NCBI GenBank assembly: GCA_002104985.1
Contig: MCGO01000044.1
Location: forward strand, 248,001 to 312,000
Origin: Rhizoclosmatium globosum
Lineage: Eukaryota; Chytridiomycota; Chytridiomycetes; Chytridiales; Chytriomycetaceae
Direction: 5' to 3'
Length of the DNA: 64,000 bases
Position numbers and translations under genes: made by a program. Under the pieces are notes generated by a model. It was not told the origin of the DNA, searched no databases, and saw nothing but the letters and a program-made list of their open reading frames with translations. This document shows positions 39,584-50,682 of the stretch, one piece after another; the stretch's first letter is position 1; each line of letters opens with the position of its first letter.

Positions 39584-40771
39584 TCATTCCGAGTCAGTTT
39601 CACACAACTCAGGATTGTTTTCACGCAGGGCATCCAAATAGTTCAGCAATCTACACTTGATTTGCAAAGAGCCATTGTTGAACTCTGTTATTGGATTGAC
39701 GTCGATTGCTTCCTTGTTGTGCTGTCATTCATAATTTAAAAAAAGCACAAATACAAAAGAGATGTATAGCTTACTGTCAACGTTCGATCCCTCTGCTCTT
39801 CTGAAAGCCCCACTGGGGCTTGCGTTTGGCCAACCATGATGTCGTCTGCTGCAGTCTCCCTTAAGAAAGCCAGGATCAGTCTTCGGTAAAAGGGCAGTTC
39901 TGTAGGCTTTTCCGTAGTTTCTTTATACCAGTGTTGATACAACTTGTGATTAAAATGTAAGCTGATTGGTATGTTGTTGAAATATACCACATACGCGTGT
40001 TACGGCTATGCCATTCGCGAGCTTCCGATTAATTCGACATTCTGGGTAATGAAGGACAGTTGAATTGGTTTGTGCAACTGGAAATTCGCCATATCTCCGA
40101 TTGAAGTTCTGGAGCTGGAAGTCTAGACGCAGTTTCAAAGATTTCCACAGCGCCGCCTGGAAAGTCGGAGGAATAGAGTACTTGAATAGATCCACTTCCT
40201 TGCCGTACCGCCTTTCTTTACCAGTATGCAACTTCAAAACATGCAGCCGTTTACTGTTCTGATAGATTCCATGAAGATGAAAGTAGCGATATGGTGGATT
40301 TCCATCCGGACCGGCAGTGAGGTAATTTGGGCTCAACAGTTCTGCTCGAGTAGGCAGGGGAAACATCAAATGAGCCAACTTCTGTTGAATAAGATGTTTT
40401 TAGCTTCTTACCATTTTGAGTTGTGTACAAACCCTTTCCAACGCACTAGCATCAATGTTCTTGCCATGGTTATCGCATATTTCATGCAAGAGCCTTTGAG
40501 CAGTCATATGATCGGAATCAGGGACACTTGGTGGTTGATCCAACGAAAATCGGAGGTTGACGGGTGAGACTGAGACTTCTGTGCTTTGTGGTTGAGTAGG
40601 CGGGGCAACAGTCAATGTTCTGTTTGACACAGTTGATGCAGTACTGGCAGTGACCGGTGTTGGAGCGAGGACGGGGCGACTGGGACCCACAGTGACTGGA
40701 TCGACTGTGACAGGATTGGCAGCACTGGCAGAGATGGGAGACACAGGATTGGCGTTAACGTTCTTTACCAT
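39584..40771 (-). CDS. Unrecognised island gene 1
   Basis: Exons 40771-40412, 40381-39995, 39942-39775 and 39721-39584 give 350 residues; all three introns are phase 0 and one is only 30 bp. The first about 85 residues are Val/Thr/Pro-rich and disordered. The middle looks globular (KLAHLMFPLPTRAELLSP, PPYRYFHLHGIYQNSKRLHV, FQAALWKSLKLRLDFQL). The C-terminus is helical and acidic. No family recognised. It lies head to tail with the next gene, only 56 bp away. Confidence 0.55.
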
Positions 40772-40827
40772 TTTACGCAACTTTTTTATGTCATTTTTTA
40801 ATAAGAATAGCGGGAGACACAACAAAA

Positions 40828-41680
40828 TTAAGCGGTGATAGCAGCGGCATTGGCAGGAGCAGCAGCAGATACTGCCATTCCCTCCACCACATTCTCTGTC
40901 AATGCCTTGGTCATTCCAATGCCGGCAGACTTGATGCGGTCGAGAGCTGTCATACCCTTGTGAATGAGACGAGTCAGGACAACGCGATCAGCTGTTTGAC
41001 GGTCTTGAACGTTTTTAACAATTTCACGACACTCGCTCATCAAACCATCCATGAAGCCGATTGCCAGTTTTACTCTCCATTCTGGTATCACATTTTGCGA
41101 CAGAAGTGGCTCCGCATACTTTAGAAATTGGCCATATAAATCAAGAGCCTTGTTCACGGTGAGGGCGTCACCTTCAGCCATTTTTCCAAGGGCCGCAATA
41201 CCAACTTCATTGACTCTACTAACACCTTGAACAATCGCAGTCAACAAGGTGCTTCCCTGTTTAGTTTTTAATTGAATGGATACACGGTAAATGAAGAAAC
41301 CATACATCACTTGAGACGGCGGAGAAGGCACTCAAAACAGCCTCATTCTGCTGGACAACCAGTTCATTATTGTTCATTTCGGCCTCAAGCTGTGCCTTTT
41401 GTCTCTCAGTTTCAGCCTTCTTTTCTGCAATGCGTTCCTTTGAACGGAGCGTTTCCGTCAGCCCCACCAGCGCCGTGTCTGCTACATGCATTTTTGCGGT
41501 TGCGTTGGATGCGGCCACATCGCGTTGTCCTTGGGCTGCGATACGTGCCTGGTCAGTGGCTGCCTGGCTCTTGATCTCGGTCTGTCGTGTTTCTCCGGCT
41601 GTGGTGATTGCTGTTGAGGCAACGCCCGCACCTGCTTTGGTGACTTCGCCAATTACCCCAAGCAATGCAGCACCGCCCAT
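40828..41680 (-). CDS. Unrecognised helical island gene 2
   Basis: Exons 41680-41306 and 41256-40828 (49-bp phase-0 intron) give 267 residues. Starts with Gly/Ala-rich MGGAALLGVIGEVTKAGAGV, continues as a long Ala/Glu/Lys/Gln helix likely to form a coiled coil (KERIAEKKAETERQKAQLEA), and ends in several amphipathic helices and an Ala-rich tail (AVSAAAPANAAAITA). It resembles small membrane-active or scaffold proteins in composition only. Divergent from the EF-hand gene, with 221 bp between starts. Confidence 0.5.
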
Positions 41681-41901
41681 ACTTTGTTGGTGTTGGTGTT
41701 ACTTTTTTGAAATATTTTTTTCGTGTTAAGGAACAAGAAAGAAGGTTCAAGACAAGTTAATTAAGGTTCAAGATGAGCTCTCGTGTTAATGAAAAAACGA
41801 GGAGAGAAACTGAAATAGAGGTTCAAGACGAGCTCTTTTCATCTTCAAAAGAAATCTCTCTGAACACAACAAACAGACAGTGACCAAACCAAACAAGACT
41901 C

Positions 41902-44391
41902 ATGACCATGACAAGCGAACACCCTTCAGTGGTAGTACTGTTCTGTTGAAATCCAAGTGCTGCTTGTTGACTCTTCTTCTGTTAGACTGATGCCAACACT
42001 GCCGTAAGGAGCCTGGTACGATAACGTCCCTTCCCAATCATGTTATTGATTGTTGCTTAATCAGGCTGACACTACCCAAACAAAGTCAACCAGCAATGGC
42101 AGCGGCGGCAGTGGCAGTGGGCCTGACCATCTGGAGACTGTCTCCAAAAACAGGAGCCCATTGAGCAAGACTGACGAGACGACAGAGAGCAAAGCTGACC
42201 TCCTCCACAAGATCAATGATGTCAACAATGTCAACGAGGTCTACAAAATCTACGACATCTACGAGGTCAAGGCAGGACTGGAAATGGTGAGTAATAATAT
42301 GTTTCTTCATTGTAAATTGAAGATTACCTGTCTCGACAAAGAATTCTGAAATTGAAAAACTGAAGGAGGACTTCACAATGGTAGACTCTCTCTTTTATGT
42401 TTTTTTGTTTCTTAACACTATGTTGTAGGAAAGGGAGAAACGTAATGACTTGAATGAATTGTTGAAAAACATGTCTGTAAAGCTTGCAAAGGTGTGCCGT
42501 TGTGAGCTATATGTGTTGTGCTGACCTGTCCAAACCATTCAGGCTCATACACTTGGCATGTTCAGAAAACCTTATGTCTTTAATACCATTTTTGACCAGT
42601 ATGATGCTGACAAAGATGGTGTGTGGACACAAGATGAATTTGAGAGATTCCTTTCTCCACTTCCCAAGGTATGTTTCCTATATTAAATAAAAGTGCATGT
42701 TACTAAAGACCTGGATAGACCTTGGATAATACTGACAATGTCACTTTGACACGCCAGGGTATCTTTGACTTTTGGGTCAGGAAAACAGAAAGCAATCCTT
42801 CGTGGTTTTGGGTACAAGTACTCTTCTCCATTGTTATTCAATTCTCACCAATATTGGTAGTCCACAATGCAGCTCAACAGTTTTTTAATCAACATGTATT
42901 CTGACAGCATCTACAATGCTATTGAATCTTTGTTCTTATCATTTGATATTGATCAGGACAAGGGCTTGAATGAAGCTGAATATATTGCCTTACAGTGGCA
43001 CAGTACAGTCAAGGTAAAAATTTGTAGTTGAAGTTATGTTCTCAGTGTTTGTTGTGTCAGGGAATTCGAATTACTCCCTTTTCAGGATTGAATGCAAAAT
43101 TCAACTGTAATGATGTTGGTTTGACAGCCAAAGGAGTTTTTCAAATGTACTGTTACCATATGGTTGCAGACCCAATTCATGCTCTGGTTTGTGTTTGTTG
43201 TTGTGTTTTATTTCTGAATGAGATGTCTTAGGTTGATCTGTATCGACATGGAAATTTGGATAATGTTGAACTCATTTCATACTCTGAAATTCCTTATCCG
43301 ATGCGTTCAGCTGATGGCTTAACTTTTTCAAAAGGTGTACGTGAATGCTTCAAACAGGTGTTCAATGAACATGACAAAGACAAAGATGGGGTCTGGAGTT
43401 TATTTGAGATGGAAGCCTTTTTTAAGGTCAGACTTATTGATACCAACAACTGGAAATCCTAATACCATTCACAGACAAAAGTAACTGAAATAATGTTAGA
43501 ATACATGAAACAGAAGGGCTTTGAATTTAATGTGGATGGACAGCTGACATTTGCCGGTTTCTTGGGAATTTCTTTTCAAACATTAATTGACAAAGGAACA
43601 GACACAGTCATAGTAAGTGAAACTGGTACTTGATTAAAATCTGACTGCAAACAGAATGAACTCCTGGAGTTTGGTTTTACCCCTGACACCAATGCGCAAG
43701 ATTATAAGGAAGCTGTACAGAAGGTCTTCAACTTGTTTGATGATAATATGGATGGATTTTTGACTGTTGAGGATTTTCAAAAAGTTTTAATTGTGTTGGA
43801 AGGGCAGGTATGATTATTATTTTTGGCTACCATGAGCTTATTCTGTTTTGAAGACAGAAAGCATAGGTGCAACTATTGCCTTTAAAAAAGCTACTGAGGA
43901 GAAAAGTTTGATGTCTCTGGATATGTTCTTCAAAGCCTTGAATTTTGACTGGGTGAATTCATGGGTGAGCAATGCATGATCTTTTTTGGCAGACATCTGA
44001 CACTTTGTTGCAGAGAATGTTGAATATCTTGGGACATAATGTCCCATTTCACTGGGTGAAATATCAAAAACCCCAAATTGACTTTGGATCTGATCAATTT
44101 GATCTGCCACAAACAGAAGCCAATCCAGAGATTGAGATTTTTACTGCTGACACAAAAGAGGCCTATGTGTTGATTGTCAAGCTACCAACCACACAGAAAC
44201 CAACCATCTTGAAAAACCCTAAAACAAGAACTGTGTCCATTTTGGCAGAAAGTTTGAAAAAGGAATGGGTTGTTCCAGAAACAGGAGTCTTTGAAGACAT
44301 GAATATAAAGAAGGGCACAGACAGGGAGATAGTTATTACTGTGCCAAAGAATGAACATATTGAAGTAGTAGAATTGGAATGGTCAGACTGA
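41902..44391 (+). CDS. Multi-EF-hand protein with an Hsp20-like C-terminus, 14 exons
   Basis: Fourteen exons, all 13 introns phase 0; exon 2 (41986-42003) is an 18-bp microexon coding TDANTA. After a Ser/Gly/Asp linker and a coiled segment come EF-hand loops DADKDGVWTQDE, DIDQDKGLNEAE, DKDKDGVWSLFE and DDNMDGFLTVED, each with acidic residues at loop positions 1, 3, 5 and 12. The last exon (about 110 residues: EIEIFTADTKEAYVLIVKLP ... EIVITVPKNEHIEVVELEW) has the beta-strand pattern of an alpha-crystallin/Hsp20 or CS domain. A calcium-sensing adaptor is a reasonable guess. Exons 1 and 2 are inferred from splice sites and frame only. Confidence 0.6.
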
Positions 44392-44697
44392 GTCAGTGGT
44401 GGAAATGACAGAATCCATTATGCTTCTATTGACAAATAAATTTATTTTTTTTGTTATGTTCTTCAGACTGAGGAGAGTGGTAAGCGGGAGGGGGCGGGAA
44501 CTAGGCTTGTTCCCAATTTAGAGGCTTAGGGCAAGCCAAGAATGTCGTACAGCATTAAGCGTTACACATAGGAAAATTCAGAAATCAGACACTTATAAGA
44601 CCATATTTTATCTCCAGTACAAAACAAAGAAAAAGTAAAATGTTCAAAACTCAATTTTTGTTGTTGTAAATGTTATTTTCATCTGCAGATTCTGGAT
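44392..44697. other. Intergenic spacer of about 300 bp before the inverted array
   Basis: AT-rich, with a short G-rich string near 44480-44505. No gene. Confidence 0.4.
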
Positions 44698-44820
44698 GGC
44701 CCAGACTGTTTGCGAAGAGAGCGAAACTGTTTGGGAAGTGAAAAATTGTGTTTGCAAAGTGAGCAAAAGTGTTTGCGGAGTGGCCCAGACTGTTTGGGAA
44801 GGACTGTTTGCGGATGAGCG
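44698..44820 (-). repeat. Short inverted array of the 21-bp minisatellite
   Basis: About six units, complementary to the large array at 50.7-52.0 kb. On the minus strand one reads the same unit types, including the GTCTGGGCCACTCCGCAAAC junction, the ACACAATTTTT variant and the CCCAAACAGTTTCGCT variant. Confidence 0.85.
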
Positions 44821-45066
44821 ACTCTGTCAGGTATCTTGAAGGTGATGGGACTATGGTTGGATATGCTCAGAGCCTCTAAGAGATTCAAGTTCATGAACAG
44901 TGACAGACTCTAGGGAAGCCGAAAGCGTTCACCCAACAAAAAAATGCAATCCACCACCACCACCACCCACCCAACCCAAAGAACTCACAAGATGGGCGGG
45001 ACAGTACTGCCAAGCACGGAATGAATGTAAGTCGAGCATTCGAAAAACTCTTTGAAGTAACTCGAA

Positions 45067-47153
45067 ATGCTTCAGGACAGCAGACGGAGACACACCATCT
45101 CGCAACAAGGGCTCCAGAACCTCATAGCTGCGTCGAAAACTCGGTCTACTGGCAGCAGCGAATACGTTCCAGACAGCCGTGTTTACGCAACTCCACAAGC
45201 TCCCCTGCAGATTGGACAGTCACCATCTAGCAGCTCCCGCCTTTTAAGTGCTACACAGGGACTCAATGGACCAACGGCAAACCGTCTCAGTTGCGATGAA
45301 TGCAACAAACATGTCCTGCCAGCACTGTTGACTATTGTGGGATCCTTTCGCTACTGTGATGCTTGTAAGCCAGCTGCCAATTGTGAGAACTGCAGTCAGC
45401 CTGCGTCTGAAACATACGATCAAGCTCGTCTCTGTCGTGGTTGCTTTATTTGCGCTTCTAGATCAGGAGTTGGTATGTTGTGTTTGTTGAAGCCATTTGA
45501 AACTAACTCACTTCAAGGATCCAATGGACCTCAAACCACACATCAAAATATTCCAAATATGATGGATCAACGGTTTCACGAGCAAGAACGCCTCCGTAAT
45601 CAAGCCTTAAGTGATTTCAATGGTGTTCGATCTTCTGCTGTACCTGCTGCAACTGTGTCCCGAATGCTCCGATACACCTTCGAGATTGTGGCATATAAAG
45701 CTGTGAAGTCTAAGTCTACAAATGGTTTTGTCTATACTGAAGTCAAGAATCTCATCCAAGAAAAGATGGAGTTTTCTGATACTACAACTTTTCGTGAATT
45801 GGCGGCATTCCTTACGTCTCCACAATGTGAACGGATTAACAAAGTGTATGCCACAGTTGAACACGAGACAGCCAGCACTGAAATCTACACCATGAAGGGC
45901 AACAATCCTGGTGCTGAGCTTAATGCATCCAGTTTGATCCACAAACATCTTCCACACCACACGCCAAAGCTACCAAAGAAGAAAGCCACTGCCCCAGTTG
46001 CAAGAGTAAATTCAAATTTTGTATGATTTTGACATCCATCTAATTAAAGTGAAGGTTGCCGTTGTTTTTGTTTCCAAGCAACGATTGGTGGATTCTGAGG
46101 AAGACGAAGAGTTTGCAATCCATACCAGTTCTCGCCGCAAGGTTTCTTGCCAACGTCCTGAAGTTGAATGCTCTCGCTCACTGCCCACAGGCTCAAGTGC
46201 CGTCAGAATGGTTGGTCGCGTTATGTCCACGCCTCTGTCCAACAGCCTTGCCGGGATGGTGATGAAATCAATTTTCAAGATATTGGAACTGTCAATCTCA
46301 CGATTGATGCCAATGTGGTTGGGACTGGGTCTACGCGGGTTTGCCATCGGGTGAGCATTGCACCTGGAACTTCAGGAGTGGAAACGCCAAAAGTAATTAG
46401 GGACGTTCCATCTTGGGTTGTCAAGATGCAAAGACGAGACATTGTTTTGCAAACTCCAGAACATGTTGGTCAACAGAGTTACTGCCAACAGCAGCTCTAC
46501 GCCCACGACTTTATTACTCAGTGCTTGGAGACATATGATTGTTTGAAAGATCATTGTGAGTTGCTATTCTGAAATCTTATCTAACTTGGCCACCGTTAGT
46601 GCGGAATGTCTGTGATGTGTCCTCACTTCAGATTATTAAGCCACTTCTTGCCAAAACAGCTGACGGTTCCACGTTTGTTCTCGAGCGCTACTTGCCAGGA
46701 ACGTTCTGTAAATTTTATGCCAACTATGGATTTACTCCAATCAACACTGGAGATGAATTTGATAGTCTTAACCTGTTTTTCGAATGTATTATGCACTTGT
46801 CTCTGAAAGACTCTGATGGTATGGCTATTCTTGTTGACATTCAAGGTGGGCTATTTTTTGTCTATTATTTACTAACCTTCCTTTTCAACAGGTACTGTCA
46901 CCCAAATGGAAAAGAGCAAGTCAATCTGCCTCACTGACTTTCAAGTCGTGACAAATCCTGCAATTGTATCAGAGAACCAGTTTTTGTAAGATTATCTCCC
47001 TGTTGTTCCAAATCTGACTCAAGTACTATATACAGGTGCTTTGGCAAAGGAAACGTTACTCAATACTTCAATGATTTTTTGAAGAATCACAAGTGTTCGA
47101 ATCTGTGCGTTGAGGTTGGTCTTGCAGATGAGATGAAGGACGAAACTGAATAG
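45067..47153 (+). CDS. Alpha-kinase-like protein with N-terminal Cys fingers
   Basis: Multi-exon gene. The N-terminal part has a LIM- or treble-clef-like set of Cys pairs (CDECNKHV, RYCDACKPAANCENC, CRGCFIC). After a helical middle and an acidic linker comes a region (from about 46.3 kb) matching the alpha-kinase fold in order: VVKMQRRDIVL, then SDGMAILVDIQG, then ICLTDFQVVTN, then CFGKGNVTQYFNDFLKNHKC with a final Cys pair (SNLC), corresponding to the family's D-x-QG, LTDP-x-I and FG-x-GN...H-x-C-N-x2-C elements. The Pro after TD is replaced by Phe. Alpha-kinases phosphorylate Ser/Thr in helices. Intron calls: 45475-45519, about 46009-46060, about 46208-46242, 46558-46601, 46847-46892 and about 46989-47036; the third is short and uncertain. 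The ATG at 45067 was the first good one. Confidence 0.6.
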
Positions 47154-47244
47154 TGACTGGTTGATAATTGTTAGCTGATTTATTTTGTTAATTGTTATAA
47201 GTGTGTTATAAGTGCTGAATAAAAGATATTTAATTTGTGGTCAA

Positions 47245-49280
47245 TCAGAACTGTAGATCTCTTTCCAATCGAGAAGAAAGTTCAGTGTCTTGGTCAGAGT
47301 GCATGTCAACTTCTCCTTCAACACAGGCTACTACTACTGTGCTTGAACCAGTTTCACGCATATATCTGACCATACCACGAAGAATTGGCCAAATGTCGTT
47401 TGTTTGTTGAATGGTCCCAGGAAACAGAGCCCTTGCATGGCGAAGACAGCTCAACACGTTCTCCGGAAATAATGAAAACAGCTCTGAGTTTTCAGTTTGA
47501 ATTTCAGCCATCTTCTTTGCCAAGTAGCCAATAGGGCAGCGTATACGGTGGTCAATGCCTCCAAAGTCAGATGAGTTGCTCATCAGGTTGGAGGGACTGC
47601 TGAGGTAACCACTTGGAAGGTTGCGTTTCCATTGTGCACGTTTGCTTCTTGCATTGTACGTCCGACGCTTCTCATCGAAAAACTGCTGATAATATGGAAT
47701 AGCCAGAAACTGGAAAATCGCCCTAGTTGTTTGTCAGAAAAAGACGAAAACGTTTTGTGCTAGGGTATACCCTTCCAAAGGATCAGTAGGATCGTACAGT
47801 TGACGCTCCCGTGCCAAAGCCAACAAGTCCAAGATGTCGTTTCCCCATTCATACAGCATATGTGACCACCAACATTCAATTTTTTGGTTTAAACGGGAAT
47901 CCAGTACAACACGATGGAACTTATTAACCTGCTCTGGAGTTGCTGTTGGCTCCAACTCAGTTCGCATAGTGGTTTGCAACCAAGCAAGGTAGTTATTTTC
48001 TCCACCTTGATCCGAAATGGTAGTATCATGAATGGCGTTAAATGGTTGACATGATTCTAAGTACCAATATGCACAAGTGGACCCTGGCGATTTGACTTCC
48101 AAACTTTGAACCATGCCATATACCGTGACCAGCATTCTATTCCACCTGACACAAAGAGTCTGTATATTCCTTCACAAAAGAGTTAGATAGAGATGAAGCC
48201 TGTGGGAACCTACTGAATTTGTCATGTTGATCAAATGCCAGCTTCTCAAAAGGACCTTTTCCAGTGTAGTTTCGGCGCTTCAACCTGTTTTGGGTTCTAG
48301 CCAGAACATTTGATGGCTCCATTTCATTAAGCAACGCCAGAACACGGTCCCTACAACGCAGACATTTAGAACAGAATGTAACAAAATTTGACAAACCTGG
48401 TGATTGGAATGTGATGAGTAAAACGCAGATCAAACCAAATGTTCCGATATCCTGAAAATATCCCAACAGTTTCACGATAATACTTTATCCATTCCTTTGC
48501 TTTGGCCTCAATGAAAACCTTTTCCTCCGCTGTTGTCCTCCTCTTCAAATTAATGCTTTTCAAGTATCTGCGAAATGAGGAGTCTGAATTAGATTCAGTG
48601 ATCCCTGCTTTTACCAATTCCTTCTGAATGTCTCCATATTGAACATTTCTCCAAAACAGCTCTACAGTGATACAGTATTTGATGCAATCCTTACATCCGT
48701 GATAAACAACTTCCTCGCCTGGTTCGGACCAAATCAAAATATCATCTGCATCTCGACAGCACTCTTTTTCAGAAAAAATACGTCGAATCTGTTTGGTTTC
48801 TAAGTATCCATTTTGTATAGTTTGAGGCACAACTGTTGGTGGATTCAAGGCAGGATTTGATGTTTTAGCATCACGAATGATTTGATCCACACAGGCCTGA
48901 CAGAATAGAGCAGTATGATTTCCATCAGTGTCAGCTTCATTATCTTCAATCTCGAAATCGTTGCCTTCAAGCTTGTACAGTAGTGATTCAGGCCAAGCAC
49001 AACCGCAACCATTGCAGTCTGTCTCATTCAATTCAGAGACTCCAAACACTTGCTCCTCCTCATGAACATGTTGCAGATCGTGAATTTCGATACATGCCCT
49101 ACAGAAGTGCATTTCACTGTTGATGCTTTCGAAATTAAGGCCGCTGCCAGTAGCTCCACAAGCAGAGCATGTCAACTTGAGTTCAGCCTTTGCAATACAC
49201 CCAAAGCAATATGGATGTTGTGCATCAAAATTGGCCAAGACAATATCAGGGATACCACAACTCCCTCTGTTGAAGGACAT
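47245..49280 (-). pseudogene. DDE integrase-type transposase with zinc-finger N-terminus, frameshifted
   Basis: Exon 1 (49280 to about 48407) encodes Cys-pair fingers (YCFGCIAK, TCSACG, FCRACIEIH, DCNGCGC, LFCQACVDQI) and a helix-turn-helix-like region ending RFTHHIPIT. The second exon begins RDRVLALLNEMEPSNV and LKRRNYTGKGPFEKLAFDQH, the start of an rve-type integrase core with the first Asp. GIECWSRYMAWFKVWKSNR follows after an intron, then a one-base frame change near 48085, then ISDQGGENNYLAW (second acidic site) and LNQKIECWWS (third). The C-terminus has PSGYLSSPSN. The family is a eukaryotic integrase-core transposase known from fungi and animals. The frame break makes it probably inactive. 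Confidence 0.6.
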
Positions 49281-49810
49281 TCATTTTCCAGAAATGGGTT
49301 TCTGAATAGATAGCTGAGAATCCACAAGGTCTTTGAGTAATAATTGCTCCTGAGAATTGATAATAGAGTTTGGTTCGATTGAAGGAGAGGCAAAGGCAAG
49401 TAGACCTCCAGTGTTACGTGGGCCAACCGCAATCTGATTGTAATGAGGTTGGAGAGATAAGGTCTGAAAGGGATAGAAGATTGAGGAGATAACCAAGTTT
49501 CAAGTAAAAATGCAATATTAATTTGCTGCTGAGTGTTGAAGTGGCAGATTTCTTCAGCCTTTCCCACCAGGCCATTCACATTTGAGCAGTGTATTAACAT
49601 TTCACCTGTCTCCATGTCAACAGTTCCAGGTCCATCATCCAGAGGAGCAGGAGGGGGAGCAGGTTGTCTTGCATGATAGTAGTTAGATTGATGAGCAGAC
49701 TGTCTTCCAAAAGTGAGATTTGGATTCTTGGTGATTTCTCTAGCTTTTGTAAGCACTGCATCCTTGATGTCCTGTGACGCTCCATTGACAATAGTATCTT
49801 GCAGATTTAC
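49281..49810 (-). pseudogene. LINE-type endonuclease fragment
   Basis: Minus-strand reading gives MLIHCSNVNGLVGKAEEICH, QQINIAFLLETWLSPQSS and, in a second frame, VGPRNTGGLLAFASPSI. These match in order the start of an APE-type endonuclease of non-LTR retrotransposons (NANGL, D-I-A-x2-SETWL, R-x-GG-x-A). A frameshift near 49490 and abrupt truncation at the integrase gene show it is dead. No reverse transcriptase is present. A Pro-rich region precedes it. Confidence 0.5.
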
Positions 49811-50682
49811 AGTTCAAGCCATCAAACAGAGGTGAGTAAGGTGGTTAACAATTGAAGCCTTGTAGGCTTTATCATATTGGGGACCATGACTTGGCTGAGC
49901 AAATGGGTCGAAATTATCCAAGAACTGGGCTCCAGAGTCCTTCTGTTTAACTACTGTGTTATATGCAATCTAAGTCACATAAAACTCCACAATAGCATTT
50001 CCAATAGTTGAGGCCAATACGACAAACTTTCCAATTCCAAGAGCATTTGCCACAGTCTTGATCAACTTGTCTCTATATTTACTGCAAATGTCGTGCAATG
50101 GGCAAGTGTCATTGATACCAATGCGAACACACACTTGAATTTCAATGGCTCAGATGGAGGTGCAAGCATTTGTTGCACAGCTCTGTTGCGGCATTGGAGC
50201 ATTTTCTTCTGGGAAAGAAGAGGGAGCTGTGACTTGGCTGCATAAACCCTAACAGCATCATTCACAGTTTAATCAAATGTTTCAAGTTTAAATAAAAAGC
50301 AGGACAAATAACGGTCCCAGCTAAACGTAATAAAATGCTAAACGTAATAAAATGCTAAACTTAAGCATGAGAATTATGTCAGTTGATTCCAAAGCAAATG
50401 AACTTATTAGAAAAGAATACCTATTAACTGATTACTTTAAAATGCAATGCCCTATTCTTAAGCCTTCATGGTTTCAGAACCCGTCAATTCCTGGCCAAAA
50501 TCAAGTCCATTGTTATTATTCTGATGCAGTTATTCTGAATGTGCAACATTAAAGTGAATCAGACTGCCACATTGTTACAAAACGTGAAATGAATCCAACA
50601 TAGCACTATTCAACAACTGCACATGTTGATGAAAACTTTTGCATAAATACATTTTCATTCACATTTGCTAAAAGCAAACACA
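49811..50682. other. Degraded stretch before the minisatellite
   Basis: Open frames of up to 67 codons without domains, possibly more of the retroelement. At about 50320-50362 a 17-bp unit (TAAACGTAATAAAATGC) is repeated about 2.5 times. Confidence 0.4.

Noticed and set aside
49172..49756. Gene of 194 codons overlapping the integrase start
   Set aside because: The N-terminal half is the LINE endonuclease scrap; the rest is an out-of-frame overlap with the integrase first exon.
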